The notes beneath the pieces are model-generated. The model was given only the letters and a program-made list of their open reading frames with translations. It was not told the origin of the DNA and made no database searches. This document shows positions 7,463-14,161 of a DNA stretch of 14,404 nucleotides, one piece after another. A program made the translations under genes and the position numbers. The DNA is taken from assembly GCA_050122535.1 (NCBI GenBank), contig JASFIT010000072.1:1-14404 (forward strand), given 5' to 3'. The DNA comes from JASFEQ01 sp050122535. Lineage in GTDB: Bacteria > Desulfobacterota > DSM-4660 > Desulfatiglandales > HGW-15. Each line of letters opens with the position of its first letter. The stretch's first letter is position 1.

Positions 7463-8677
7463 CTATAATTCTGGTGGCGTACCTGTTCCTCTATATTCTT
7501 CCGGCGGTAGTCTCTTATCCAGAGGGGATGTTCCTTTTTCTCTGGAGGGAAGAATCACCGTCGAATAACCGGGCATGGTATTCTCACCCCGTTGGTTCAT
7601 TGCGCTCGTCTCAATATCCACGCACGGCTCCCCATCGTCATCCATGTACTTCCCGACCACCTTTCCTTTAAGCCACAGCGCATCGGAAAGGTAGACGAAT
7701 CTTCGGTATTCAGCATAATTCTTTTTGATCCATCCCTCGTCTCCGATCCAGTTGGTCAACAGATTGATCAGCCAGCCCTGTCTCTCCGCTCCCGCGTCAT
7801 AACAAAAAGGAACACCCACGGCCTTTGCTGCTGATTTGAGATAGTGAACCCCATAGACGGGTTCCCAAGCACCCGTTTCCGGATCACGAAAGGCCCAGGC
7901 AGGATGCTTCTTGTACTCTCTTAGCTGTACACCATGTGCGGCAACAGAAACGGGTGCTGCGCCTACCGTATAAGCCATGAAGTCAGTGAATCCAAAGACC
8001 CCTTTAACCACCGGTTGAAGCTCTTCCCCAATCTGGACATCCTCCCAATAGCGGGTGTTATCTCCTCTTACCTCTTCTGCCATCACATCTTCGTCCACCT
8101 TTTCTGCCTCTTCCTCGGTCCAGGGATGGGGGAGTTGCAACTTGCTGTACTTTCCCTTCTTCCGTGCCGTAGACCTTTCGGCCCTTACAAGGTACAGGTC
8201 AGTTTCGGCCACCAGCTCTTGTCTCTGGTTATGAAAGAGGGCCCGTTGGTACTCAATGACCATCTTCCCCGAAAACGCACTCGTCTTGACATCATATCCC
8301 GTAAAGATACATTGTGGGGTGATGGTGTCGTAAATATAGATGGGCCGGTAAAACTTCCAGTCATTCCCCGAGTGAAAGGCCTGAATTCCCGGGAGGCCCT
8401 GAAGGACCCAGGTGGGGAAGACGCTGTAGAGCCAGTTAGGTGGGGCAATCAGCGTCCCGTAACGGGTTTTTTTGGCATATTCAGGATCCCGGTAGAGGGG
8501 GTTTACATCCCCGATACCATTCACATATCTCTTGATGGCTTCAAAACTTACAAATTGATTAAAGGTGTTTCCAATCCGAAGGCTGGCGCCAATCCTCTGG
8601 TTCCAGCCTTGGAGGGCCTCATCTGATATGATGCCCTCAGACATTTGGGCGATGGTTTCCTTTTTTTTCGCTGTCAT
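7463..8677 (-). CDS. Double hot-dog MaoC-type acyl dehydratase
   Basis: This 404-residue protein contains two MaoC/FAS1-like dehydratase domains. The first (about residues 30-165) carries IGDVNPLYRDPEYAKK (55-70), with Asp57 of the dyad present but Tyr62 in the His place, followed by LIAPPNWLYS. After a charged linker (about 168-208, rich in Lys and Glu) the second half (about 209-378) begins YWEDVQIGEEL. It has a divergent active-site region, VYGVHYLKSAAKAVGVPFCYD (274-294), in which His278 may be catalytic. The protein probably hydrates or dehydrates a bulky enoyl-CoA. The start is well supported by AGGAG eight bases before the ATG. It is followed 20 bases later by the acyl-CoA ligase gene. 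It is distinct from the two-chain MaoC pair downstream, so the cluster encodes four hot-dog domains in all. Confidence 0.83.
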   Translation of the reverse strand: MTAKKKETIAQMSEGIISDEALQGWNQRIGASLRIGNTFNQFVSFEAIKRYVNGIGDVNPLYRDPEYAKKTRYGTLIAPPNWLYSVFPTWVLQGLPGIQAFHSGNDWKFYRPIYIYDTITPQCIFTGYDVKTSAFSGKMVIEYQRALFHNQRQELVAETDLYLVRAERSTARKKGKYSKLQLPHPWTEEEAEKVDEDVMAEEVRGDNTRYWEDVQIGEELQPVVKGVFGFTDFMAYTVGAAPVSVAAHGVQLREYKKHPAWAFRDPETGAWEPVYGVHYLKSAAKAVGVPFCYDAGAERQGWLINLLTNWIGDEGWIKKNYAEYRRFVYLSDALWLKGKVVGKYMDDDGEPCVDIETSAMNQRGENTMPGYSTVILPSREKGTSPLDKRLPPEEYRGTGTPPEL

Positions 8678-8784
8678 TTAAATTCTCCTCTAGCTAATTT
8701 GCCCCGGAAAAGACCCGGGATTTGTCCGGTTGATCATTCTATAGTGGATAAAAAGGGATGCCATGAGGCTATGGATAAACCCAC

Positions 8785-8970
8785 CTAATTTCGAAACGTG
8801 CGCACATTCTCGAGGATGATCCCCTTTTCATCCAGATAGCTCGCCAAGATCTTCTCACACGCCGAACATCTCCTTACCACGATGTCACCATAATCGCTTT
8901 TCTCTTTACTCTCCTTAGGAACATCCTCTTTTTCACACCAAGGACACTTAACGCTCTTTGTTTCTCCCAT
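8785..8970 (-). CDS. Small zinc-ribbon protein, function unknown
   Basis: This is a 61-residue protein with CPWC (Cys9, Cys12) and CSAC (Cys35, Cys38), the four-cysteine layout of a zinc ribbon or rubredoxin-like knuckle. The two pairs flank a charged stretch ending in YGDIVVRRC, and the protein ends in NVRTFRN. A purine-rich AGGAAGGA lies upstream of the ATG at a somewhat long distance. Same-strand placement between the SDR and the double MaoC gene (gaps of 105 and 107 bases) and the intact paired cysteines support a real gene despite its size. It could bind zinc or serve as a small iron or regulatory protein. It is not the larger DUF35 protein usually seen beside thiolases. Confidence 0.75.
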   Translation of the reverse strand: MGETKSVKCPWCEKEDVPKESKEKSDYGDIVVRRCSACEKILASYLDEKGIILENVRTFRN

Positions 8971-8998
8971 AATATTCTTTTCCTTCCTGACTTAATTC

Positions 8999-9067
8999 AA
9001 ATTCGGGCCCCTTATTGGCACACAAAGGGGGTTCTTGCTCTGTGAATTCAGGCGCCCCTTTGCTCGG
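8999..9067. repeat. Imperfect direct repeat with overlapping inverted repeat in an intergenic gap
   Basis: The gap between the SDR and zinc-ribbon genes holds two similar blocks, AATTCGGGCCCCTTATTGG at 9000-9018 and AATTCAGGCGCCCCTTTG at 9045-9062. Between and across them, CAAAGGGG at 9023-9030 can pair with CCCCTTTG at 9055-9062 (eight base pairs, 24-base loop). No run of T follows on either strand, so an ordinary intrinsic terminator is unlikely. It may be a degenerate intergenic repeat or a transcript-processing hairpin. Confidence 0.4.
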
Positions 9068-9075
9068 GCCTCATA

Positions 9076-9825
9076 TCACCCCACATAGCCACCATCTACA
9101 GCCAAAACATGTCCTGTTACGTAATCTGACTCATAGCAAGCCAAAAACACAAAGGTATGGGCCACTTCTTCTGGTTTGCCGAAACGACCCAATTGAATCC
9201 GTTGTGTGTAAATCTGCATCAATTTTTCATCCGTTCGCAGCTTTTCAGTCATGTCCGTCTCGATGACCCCTGCACAAATGGCGTTGACATTAATGTTATA
9301 TCGTCCGAGCTCCCTTGAGGCCGACTTGGTAAATCCTATAATTCCGGCCTTGGCCGAGGCGTAATTGATCTGACCAACGGTCCCAAATACGCCAGCGGTG
9401 GAGATGACATTAATAATCTTGCCATACTTCTTTTCCCTCATATGCCGGGCGGCTGCTTGCGTACAGTTAAAAGTCCCCTTTAAATGGATATTGATGATCC
9501 TGTCCCACTGGTCCTCTGTCATTTTGAGGAGCATGGCAGGGATGGAGACACCCGCATTATTAACCAAGACATCCAGGCCTCCCAGTTTCTCAAGGGCCGC
9601 ATTGACCATATTTTGGGCATCTGCGGTCGAGGCCACATCTGCCTTGACAGCCAGGGCCTTTCTTCCCAGTTCCTCAATTTGGGCCACCACCTCATCGGCG
9701 GCCTTACTGTTGCTCACATAATTTACAAGGACATCAGCCCCTTCTTTGGCAAAGGCCAGGGCCACGGCCCGACCAATCCCTCGTCCACCTCCTGTGACGA
9801 CGGCAACTCTGTCTTTTAGTCTCAT
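9076..9825 (-). CDS. SDR-family NAD(P)-dependent dehydrogenase (FabG-like)
   Basis: This is a 249-residue classical short-chain dehydrogenase/reductase. TGGGRGIG at 11-18 is the cofactor loop, NNAG is at 89-92, and the catalytic Ser142, Tyr155 and Lys159 appear in NVISTAG and YASAKAG. The end, TGHVLAVDGGYVG, is typical of 3-oxoacyl-ACP/CoA reductases. In this setting it most likely oxidises a 3-hydroxyacyl-CoA (or a ring hydroxyl) before thiolysis. The longer frame starting at 9840 is rejected because its ATG overlaps the ribosome site. The start at 9825 has GGGAGGG six bases upstream. It is 137 bases after the large oxidoreductase gene, one of the wider gaps in the run. Confidence 0.92.
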   Translation of the reverse strand: MRLKDRVAVVTGGGRGIGRAVALAFAKEGADVLVNYVSNSKAADEVVAQIEELGRKALAVKADVASTADAQNMVNAALEKLGGLDVLVNNAGVSIPAMLLKMTEDQWDRIINIHLKGTFNCTQAAARHMREKKYGKIINVISTAGVFGTVGQINYASAKAGIIGFTKSASRELGRYNINVNAICAGVIETDMTEKLRTDEKLMQIYTQRIQLGRFGKPEEVAHTFVFLACYESDYVTGHVLAVDGGYVG

Positions 9826-9831
9826 TTGAAT

Positions 9832-9838
9832 CCCTCCC
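9832..9838 (-). promoter_or_regulatory. Shine-Dalgarno GGGAGGG deciding the SDR start at 9825
   Basis: On the minus strand GGGAGGG is followed by six bases and then ATG at 9825. The upstream in-frame ATG at 9840 overlaps this site and lacks one of its own, so it is unlikely to be used. Confidence 0.65.
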
Positions 9839-9889
9839 ATCTGTTTTCATTGTTTCAAGACCCCACCCGGTATGCGGGAAGGTATCGTT

Positions 9890-9917
9890 AATCTATGCGC
9901 GTGAAATAATCCCTCAA
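9890..9917 (-). promoter_or_regulatory. Possible weak sigma-70-like promoter before the SDR gene
   Basis: In the 137-base gap, the minus strand reads TTGAGG (9912-9917), 16 bases, then TAGATT (9890-9895). Each box matches four of six consensus bases. This could give internal transcription of the downstream half of the run, but such matches are common by chance. Confidence 0.2.
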
Positions 9918-9928
9918 TCCCAGTTAAA

Positions 9929-9946
9929 TCCCTTTTACCAAAGGGG
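9929..9946 (-). other. Short hairpin after the oxidoreductase gene
   Basis: CCCTTT (9930-9935) and AAAGGG (9940-9945) form a perfect six-base-pair stem with a four-base loop; T9929 and G9946 could add a wobble pair. It starts about 17 bases after the stop of the large oxidoreductase gene. Only a short T stretch follows on either strand, so it could be a weak attenuator or an mRNA-stabilising or processing hairpin between operon parts, not a strong terminator. Confidence 0.3.
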
Positions 9947-9962
9947 ACGGTTTTCTAGATGC

Positions 9963-12437
9963 CTAAAACAGGTCATCCATGAGGTCGTTTCCAGGAGGCA
10001 TCTTGCCATGTTTCTTCATGTATTGCTGCATAAGCTGCCTTTCCTTCGTGGTGAACATCTCGTCTTCTTCATAGGAAAAATAGATGGCCATCCCCCCCTT
10101 TTCAAATTCTTCCATGATTGCCTGACGGATATTTTCAACACCCGTTATTTGATACACCTCCTTTTGCTCGTCATACAGGACATAAACGCCCTCTGCCTGG
10201 GGAAGGCTCTGAATGTTTTCCTCCGTCAAACCCAACCAGCGCTCTGGAGGTAAAACAGGCCTTTCAATGTGAAACCTTAAATCACATCCCAGACACCTTG
10301 CCGCCTCAGTCATTGCGGCTGGTTCATCAAACCCCAGACTGGCCTCCGAAAAGCCGGATATCCTTTCTTGAGCGGGCAACATCTGTATGAAGGTTCGACC
10401 TTGATCCATATTCTTATCCTTAGAAAGATTCCATAGGCGAGGGGAGTCCTTTTCTACAAAAACCTGATCAATATCACCTTTACCGTCCAAAAATCTATCC
10501 ACAAGGACAGCCCCTCGCCGGCCGCTGGCGATGGCGTCAATCACGGTCTTGGGACCCGTTAAAAGGTCACCCCCAATAAAGATACCTTCAGCAGGGTTAG
10601 CGTTCACTTCTGTCCCATAATCAATGGGGATAGGGAAATCAGCGGGTAAATCTGGACTTTGCCCTACGGCTGATATGAGCGTATCAAATTCCAGGACATG
10701 TTCGCTGCCATCTATGGGAATAGGTCGACGGCGCTTACTAGAGTCAATGTCCCCCATTTTCATGCGAATGAACTCCGTTTCAACCACCCCGTTTACCTCT
10801 TTGATTCCTTTGGGAGCCACCATGTATTCTATTTCCACGCCCTCTTCCAGTGCCGCTTCTATCTCTTCATCATAGGCTGGCATCTCATCCCGTGTCCGCC
10901 GGTAGAATATGGTGACCTCTCTTGCACCCTTGCGAAGGGCAGTTCGTGCCGAATCTGTGGCCACATTGCCGCCCCCAATGATCGCCACCCTCTCTCCGAT
11001 GGGTACCCCAAGACCAAGATTCTCATTCTTCAGAAATGTCACGCCCTCCACCACACACTTACTCTCCTCACCCGCAATGCCCAATGCTAGCCCTTTATGA
11101 TTACCACTAGCCACGAAGATCGCATCGAATCCCTCTGTAAACAGCCTTTCGAGCGAATCAATGGGGTGGTTGACCTCGATATGGACCCCCTCATCTTCTA
11201 TGCGTTTAATTTCGCCGTCGAGCACATCCCTGGGAAGCCTGTACGCAGGGATGCCCACCCTCAGCATGCCTCCTATCTCGGGTAAGGCCTCAAAGACCCA
11301 TGTTGAATGCCCAAGCATATTGAGATAGTAGGCCGCCGTCAATCCTGCCGGCCCAGACCCTATGACAGCCACCTTTTTGTCCGTTTTTCTTCTCAAAGAA
11401 GGGGAGGGGGGAGGGGTTTCGCTCAGATCGGCGGCGCTCCTTTTTAGAGCGCATATGGCCACAGGCTCGTCCATATGGCCCCGCCTACATTTGGCCTCAC
11501 AGGGATGAAAACAGACCCGCCCCAAGACCTCAGGGAAGGGAACCTTCTCACATACAATGCCTAATGCCTTTTCGAATTCGCCTTCTACGATATAACGAAT
11601 ATATCTTGGAACATCAATTTCAGCCGGGCAACTGCTCTTACATGGAACCAGATAGGTCTCTCTTTCCCCCACATCCACATCACGATCCATAAGGGCGCCC
11701 GTGGGGCAGATTTCAACACAAAACCCACAAAATTGACAACCCGATTCCTTGAGAGTAGGTTCCTTACTGCCTACCACCACACGACCCTCCTCAACCATAA
11801 AACCGAGGGCATCCGCCCCTTTGATATCCTTGCATATCCCCACGCATCGCAGACATCCAATGCACAGATTGTAATCCCTTAGGATGAGGGGTTCATTATC
11901 TATGACCGGGATGTTTAATGGTACGTACGGGGGAAGTCCCATCTCCATCCCGATATATTCAGCAACCTGTTGAAGTTCGCAGTTACCAAACTTAGAGCAA
12001 CACCTCTCTTGTTCGGGGATATTGATGGAACAGACTTTCCGGTCGCACCCCTCAACCTGGGGACACACAAGACAGGCGTGAGGATGCCTTTCCAAAATAT
12101 TGGCCAGATTCTCCTGCCTGGCCGTCTTTAATTCAGGGGAATCGGTGCGCACCCGCATCCCATCTTGGGCCAGGGTTTTGCATGACTGAAAGAGGCCCTC
12201 CTGTCCTTCAATCTCCACCAGACAGAGATTGCATCCTTCAAACACCTCACCCTCTTTTCCCGTCCGCTCTTTATCCCCTTGATAAACCCTTTCAAGAGAC
12301 TCAATTCCTTTGAGGGAATCCAACTGAGGATGGAAACAGAGATGCGGGATATAAACGCCTGCCCCCAAAGCGACCTGCAGGATCGTCTTATCACCTAGGG
12401 CTTCTATCTCTTGTCCATCAAGCGTTATGCTTGCCAT
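9963..12437 (-). CDS. Multi-cluster Fe-S/FAD NAD(P)H oxidoreductase (ferredoxin-GltD fusion, BzdV-like)
   Basis: This 824-residue electron-transfer protein is probably the NAD(P)H:ferredoxin oxidoreductase feeding the ATP-dependent reductase. Residues 1-95 form a NuoG/hydrogenase-type [2Fe-2S] domain (Cys34, Cys69, Cys72, Cys86). Residues 118-131 form the His/Cys [4Fe-4S] motif (HPHACLVC, then Cys131), with more Cys up to 153. Residues 192-244 are a two-[4Fe-4S] ferredoxin (CIGCLRCVGIC; CQFCGFCVEIC). Residues 262-340 are the Cys-rich GltD N-terminal domain (Cys266, 270, 309, 313, 317). FAD binds at VAVIGSGPAG (356-365), NAD(P) at VAIIGGGNVA (484-493), and the GltD-like end has IFIGGD (619-624). 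After CLGC (715-718) an added domain of about 90 residues resembles a degenerate GIY-YIG fold. It begins five bases after the ATPase stop, with a weak ribosome site, so translational coupling is likely. The likeness to Azoarcus BzdV is from memory of that family. Confidence 0.88.
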   Translation of the reverse strand: MASITLDGQEIEALGDKTILQVALGAGVYIPHLCFHPQLDSLKGIESLERVYQGDKERTGKEGEVFEGCNLCLVEIEGQEGLFQSCKTLAQDGMRVRTDSPELKTARQENLANILERHPHACLVCPQVEGCDRKVCSINIPEQERCCSKFGNCELQQVAEYIGMEMGLPPYVPLNIPVIDNEPLILRDYNLCIGCLRCVGICKDIKGADALGFMVEEGRVVVGSKEPTLKESGCQFCGFCVEICPTGALMDRDVDVGERETYLVPCKSSCPAEIDVPRYIRYIVEGEFEKALGIVCEKVPFPEVLGRVCFHPCEAKCRRGHMDEPVAICALKRSAADLSETPPPSPSLRRKTDKKVAVIGSGPAGLTAAYYLNMLGHSTWVFEALPEIGGMLRVGIPAYRLPRDVLDGEIKRIEDEGVHIEVNHPIDSLERLFTEGFDAIFVASGNHKGLALGIAGEESKCVVEGVTFLKNENLGLGVPIGERVAIIGGGNVATDSARTALRKGAREVTIFYRRTRDEMPAYDEEIEAALEEGVEIEYMVAPKGIKEVNGVVETEFIRMKMGDIDSSKRRRPIPIDGSEHVLEFDTLISAVGQSPDLPADFPIPIDYGTEVNANPAEGIFIGGDLLTGPKTVIDAIASGRRGAVLVDRFLDGKGDIDQVFVEKDSPRLWNLSKDKNMDQGRTFIQMLPAQERISGFSEASLGFDEPAAMTEAARCLGCDLRFHIERPVLPPERWLGLTEENIQSLPQAEGVYVLYDEQKEVYQITGVENIRQAIMEEFEKGGMAIYFSYEEDEMFTTKERQLMQQYMKKHGKMPPGNDLMDDLF

Positions 12438-12442
12438 GGCTT

Positions 12443-13333
12443 CTATTTTTTCTTAGATCTTTCGAAGAGGACCCTTCCAAACAGGGCTGCTCCAATGGCT
12501 CCGGCCAATTGGTAATCCACATCCGTCTTCAGAGAATTGATTCCTAAGAGTTTCTCAAGCCTTGTTACAATACCGGGGTTCTTGGCGATGCCGCCTGTAA
12601 TGACAAAGTCTTCGATCACATCCACTTCTTTGATTTGCGTGAATACGCGGTAGGCCATGGCCGAGCAATAGGCAGCTAAAGCCTGATTAACCGAATATCC
12701 TTTCTTCAGCAGACTCATCATCTCCGACTTGGCAAAGAGCACACAGGTGCTGCTCACCGGCGGCGGATCCTCATCCACCTCTAAGGAACGCCTGCCCACG
12801 TCTTGGATCGGGACCTCCAGAAGGTCTGCTATGACCTCCATTCCACGGCCAGTCCCGGCCGCACACTTCTCATTCATGAGGAAGCTGAGCACCTTGCCCC
12901 GTTCATCACAGCGTATGGCTTTCAGGTCCTGGCCACCCATGTCCATGACGGTCCTGACCGTGGCGCCATACATGTAGACAGCACCTCTTGCATGGCAGGC
13001 GATCTCGGTTATCGCCTTGTTTGAAAAAGGGACCTTGACCCGGCCATAACCGGTACCAACCGTAAAGTTGATATCCTCCAGTTTCATGCCGTCCGTGGCT
13101 TCCAATGCCCACTTCATCACATTTCTTGCGCTCTCTGGGCTGTTATAGCCTGTCCTGGTATTTGCAGATGCGTACAGTTCACCATCTGCCATGATCGCCG
13201 CCTGTGAACTAACAGAGCCCACGTCAACCCCTGCTGATATGATTTTAGCTGCCTTCCAATCCATGTCAGGGTTTGCCCAGTTGGACTCATCCCACCGCCA
13301 ATATTCCTTTTCTTTTTCTTCTGCTTGGACCAT
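12443..13333 (-). CDS. BadF/BadG/HgdC-type ATPase subunit of benzoyl-CoA-reductase-like enzyme (canonical GGQD type)
   Basis: This 296-residue ASKHA-fold ATPase belongs to the BcrAD/BadFG family. Pairs of such subunits couple ATP hydrolysis to electron transfer into the catalytic subunits. After a 30-residue N-terminal extension (with YWRWDESNW) comes the phosphate-1 loop, SAGVDVGSVSSQ (33-44). VMDMGGQDLKAI (129-140) is the canonical second loop, and VITGGIAKN is the adenosine motif near 243-254. Cys157 in NEKCAAGTG and Cys197 in STCVLFAKSE are the expected ligands; two subunits together hold one [4Fe-4S] cluster. The ATG follows TTGGAGGA at nine bases. The gene is 22 bases after the other ATPase gene and five before the oxidoreductase. 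Size and order fit the BzdP/BzdQ pair of Azoarcus-type reductases; which letter applies is not certain. Confidence 0.9.
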   Translation of the reverse strand: MVQAEEKEKEYWRWDESNWANPDMDWKAAKIISAGVDVGSVSSQAAIMADGELYASANTRTGYNSPESARNVMKWALEATDGMKLEDINFTVGTGYGRVKVPFSNKAITEIACHARGAVYMYGATVRTVMDMGGQDLKAIRCDERGKVLSFLMNEKCAAGTGRGMEVIADLLEVPIQDVGRRSLEVDEDPPPVSSTCVLFAKSEMMSLLKKGYSVNQALAAYCSAMAYRVFTQIKEVDVIEDFVITGGIAKNPGIVTRLEKLLGINSLKTDVDYQLAGAIGAALFGRVLFERSKKK

Positions 13334-13355
13334 CTTTCGTATCCTCCAAAAGTCT

Positions 13356-14132
13356 CTAGGTTTGGCTTTCCGCTGCTATGATGGCGGCCCCGTAGGCCCC
13401 CAAAAACTCGGGATCATCTGGCACAAAGAGCTCGTCTATACCCAAGTCATTTTTCAATGAACTTTGAAGCCCTATGCCTTGGGCTGCACCCCCAATTAAG
13501 GCCACCTTTGGCTCTACCCTGACGCGGCGCGCCATAGAGGTCAGACGATCTGATATGGCGTCATTAATCGCCTTGCAGATATCAGGACGATCTGTCTCGT
13601 CATGGACCAGGGAAACAACCTCGGATTCGGCGAAGATGGCACATTGTGCATTGATGGGAATCGATTTTGTGCTCTGAAGAGACATGGCACCAAACTCGTC
13701 CATGGAGACCTGCATCGCACGGGCCATGGCCTCGATGAACGCCCCGGCCCCGGCCGCACACTTTTCGTTGACCGCAAATTCCAAGACCTTACCCTTGGCA
13801 TCCATTCGGATGGCCCGTCCCTCTTCTGCGCCCACATCCAAGACGGTCCTTATTTCCGGATTTACCACGCTCATGGCACGGGCATCGGCCACCACCTCAC
13901 TCACGCTTTCATCAAAACCGCTGACCTCTTCGCGCCTGGAGCCTGTTGCAGCAGTTTTGCTCAACGCATCCCGGGAAATCCCGGCCTCCTTAAGGGCCGT
14001 CTCCCACGCATTCTGAGTAGCCCCATCCGCTTCAAGACCAGCGGTCGCCATGCCCTTTCCGATAATTTGGCCATCTTTTAGGATGACAACCTTTACGGTC
14101 TTTGCTCCCACATCCATTCCTGCTGTAATCAT
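13356..14132 (-). CDS. BadF/BadG/HgdC-type ATPase subunit of benzoyl-CoA-reductase-like enzyme (GAEEG type)
   Basis: This 258-residue ASKHA-fold ATPase is the partner of the preceding-named subunit. The phosphate-1 loop is AGMDVGAKTVKVV (from residue 4). Cys125 in NEKCAAGAGAF and Cys164 in INAQCAIFAESE are the shared-cluster ligands, and ALIGGAAQ is the adenosine motif. The second phosphate loop reads VLDVGAEEGRAIR instead of the usual DIGGQD. I associate that form with BadG/BcrD-type subunits, which points to an unequal heterodimer as in benzoyl-CoA reductases, not to the homodimeric activator of 2-hydroxyacyl-CoA dehydratases. The start at 14132 is chosen because AAGGAGG lies eight bases upstream; a TTG at 14138 is too close to that site. 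The gap to the upstream catalytic-subunit gene is 29 bases. Confidence 0.9.
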   Translation of the reverse strand: MITAGMDVGAKTVKVVILKDGQIIGKGMATAGLEADGATQNAWETALKEAGISRDALSKTAATGSRREEVSGFDESVSEVVADARAMSVVNPEIRTVLDVGAEEGRAIRMDAKGKVLEFAVNEKCAAGAGAFIEAMARAMQVSMDEFGAMSLQSTKSIPINAQCAIFAESEVVSLVHDETDRPDICKAINDAISDRLTSMARRVRVEPKVALIGGAAQGIGLQSSLKNDLGIDELFVPDDPEFLGAYGAAIIAAESQT

Positions 14133-14140
14133 GAGCAAAT

Positions 14141-14147
14141 CCTCCTT
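14141..14147 (-). promoter_or_regulatory. Shine-Dalgarno AAGGAGG deciding the start at 14132
   Basis: AAGGAGG on the minus strand is eight bases before ATG 14132. The in-frame TTG at 14138 lies only two bases from it and is unlikely to be used. Confidence 0.65.
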
Positions 14148-14161
14148 GTTTCTTCTCTTTG

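Noticed and set aside
7934..8626. + strand open frame of 230 codons
   Set aside because: It is antisense to the double hot-dog gene, which has clear family motifs and a good ribosome site.
8701..8722. CCCGG/CCGGG hairpin between the zinc-ribbon and double MaoC genes as a terminator
   Set aside because: It is only a five-base-pair stem and no T run follows in the direction of transcription.
9963..12437. Glutamate synthase small subunit or a class II (Bam) electron-transfer subunit
   Set aside because: The GltD part is fused to NuoG-like and ferredoxin domains, no glutamate synthase large subunit is near, and no tungsten-enzyme BamB-like gene is present.
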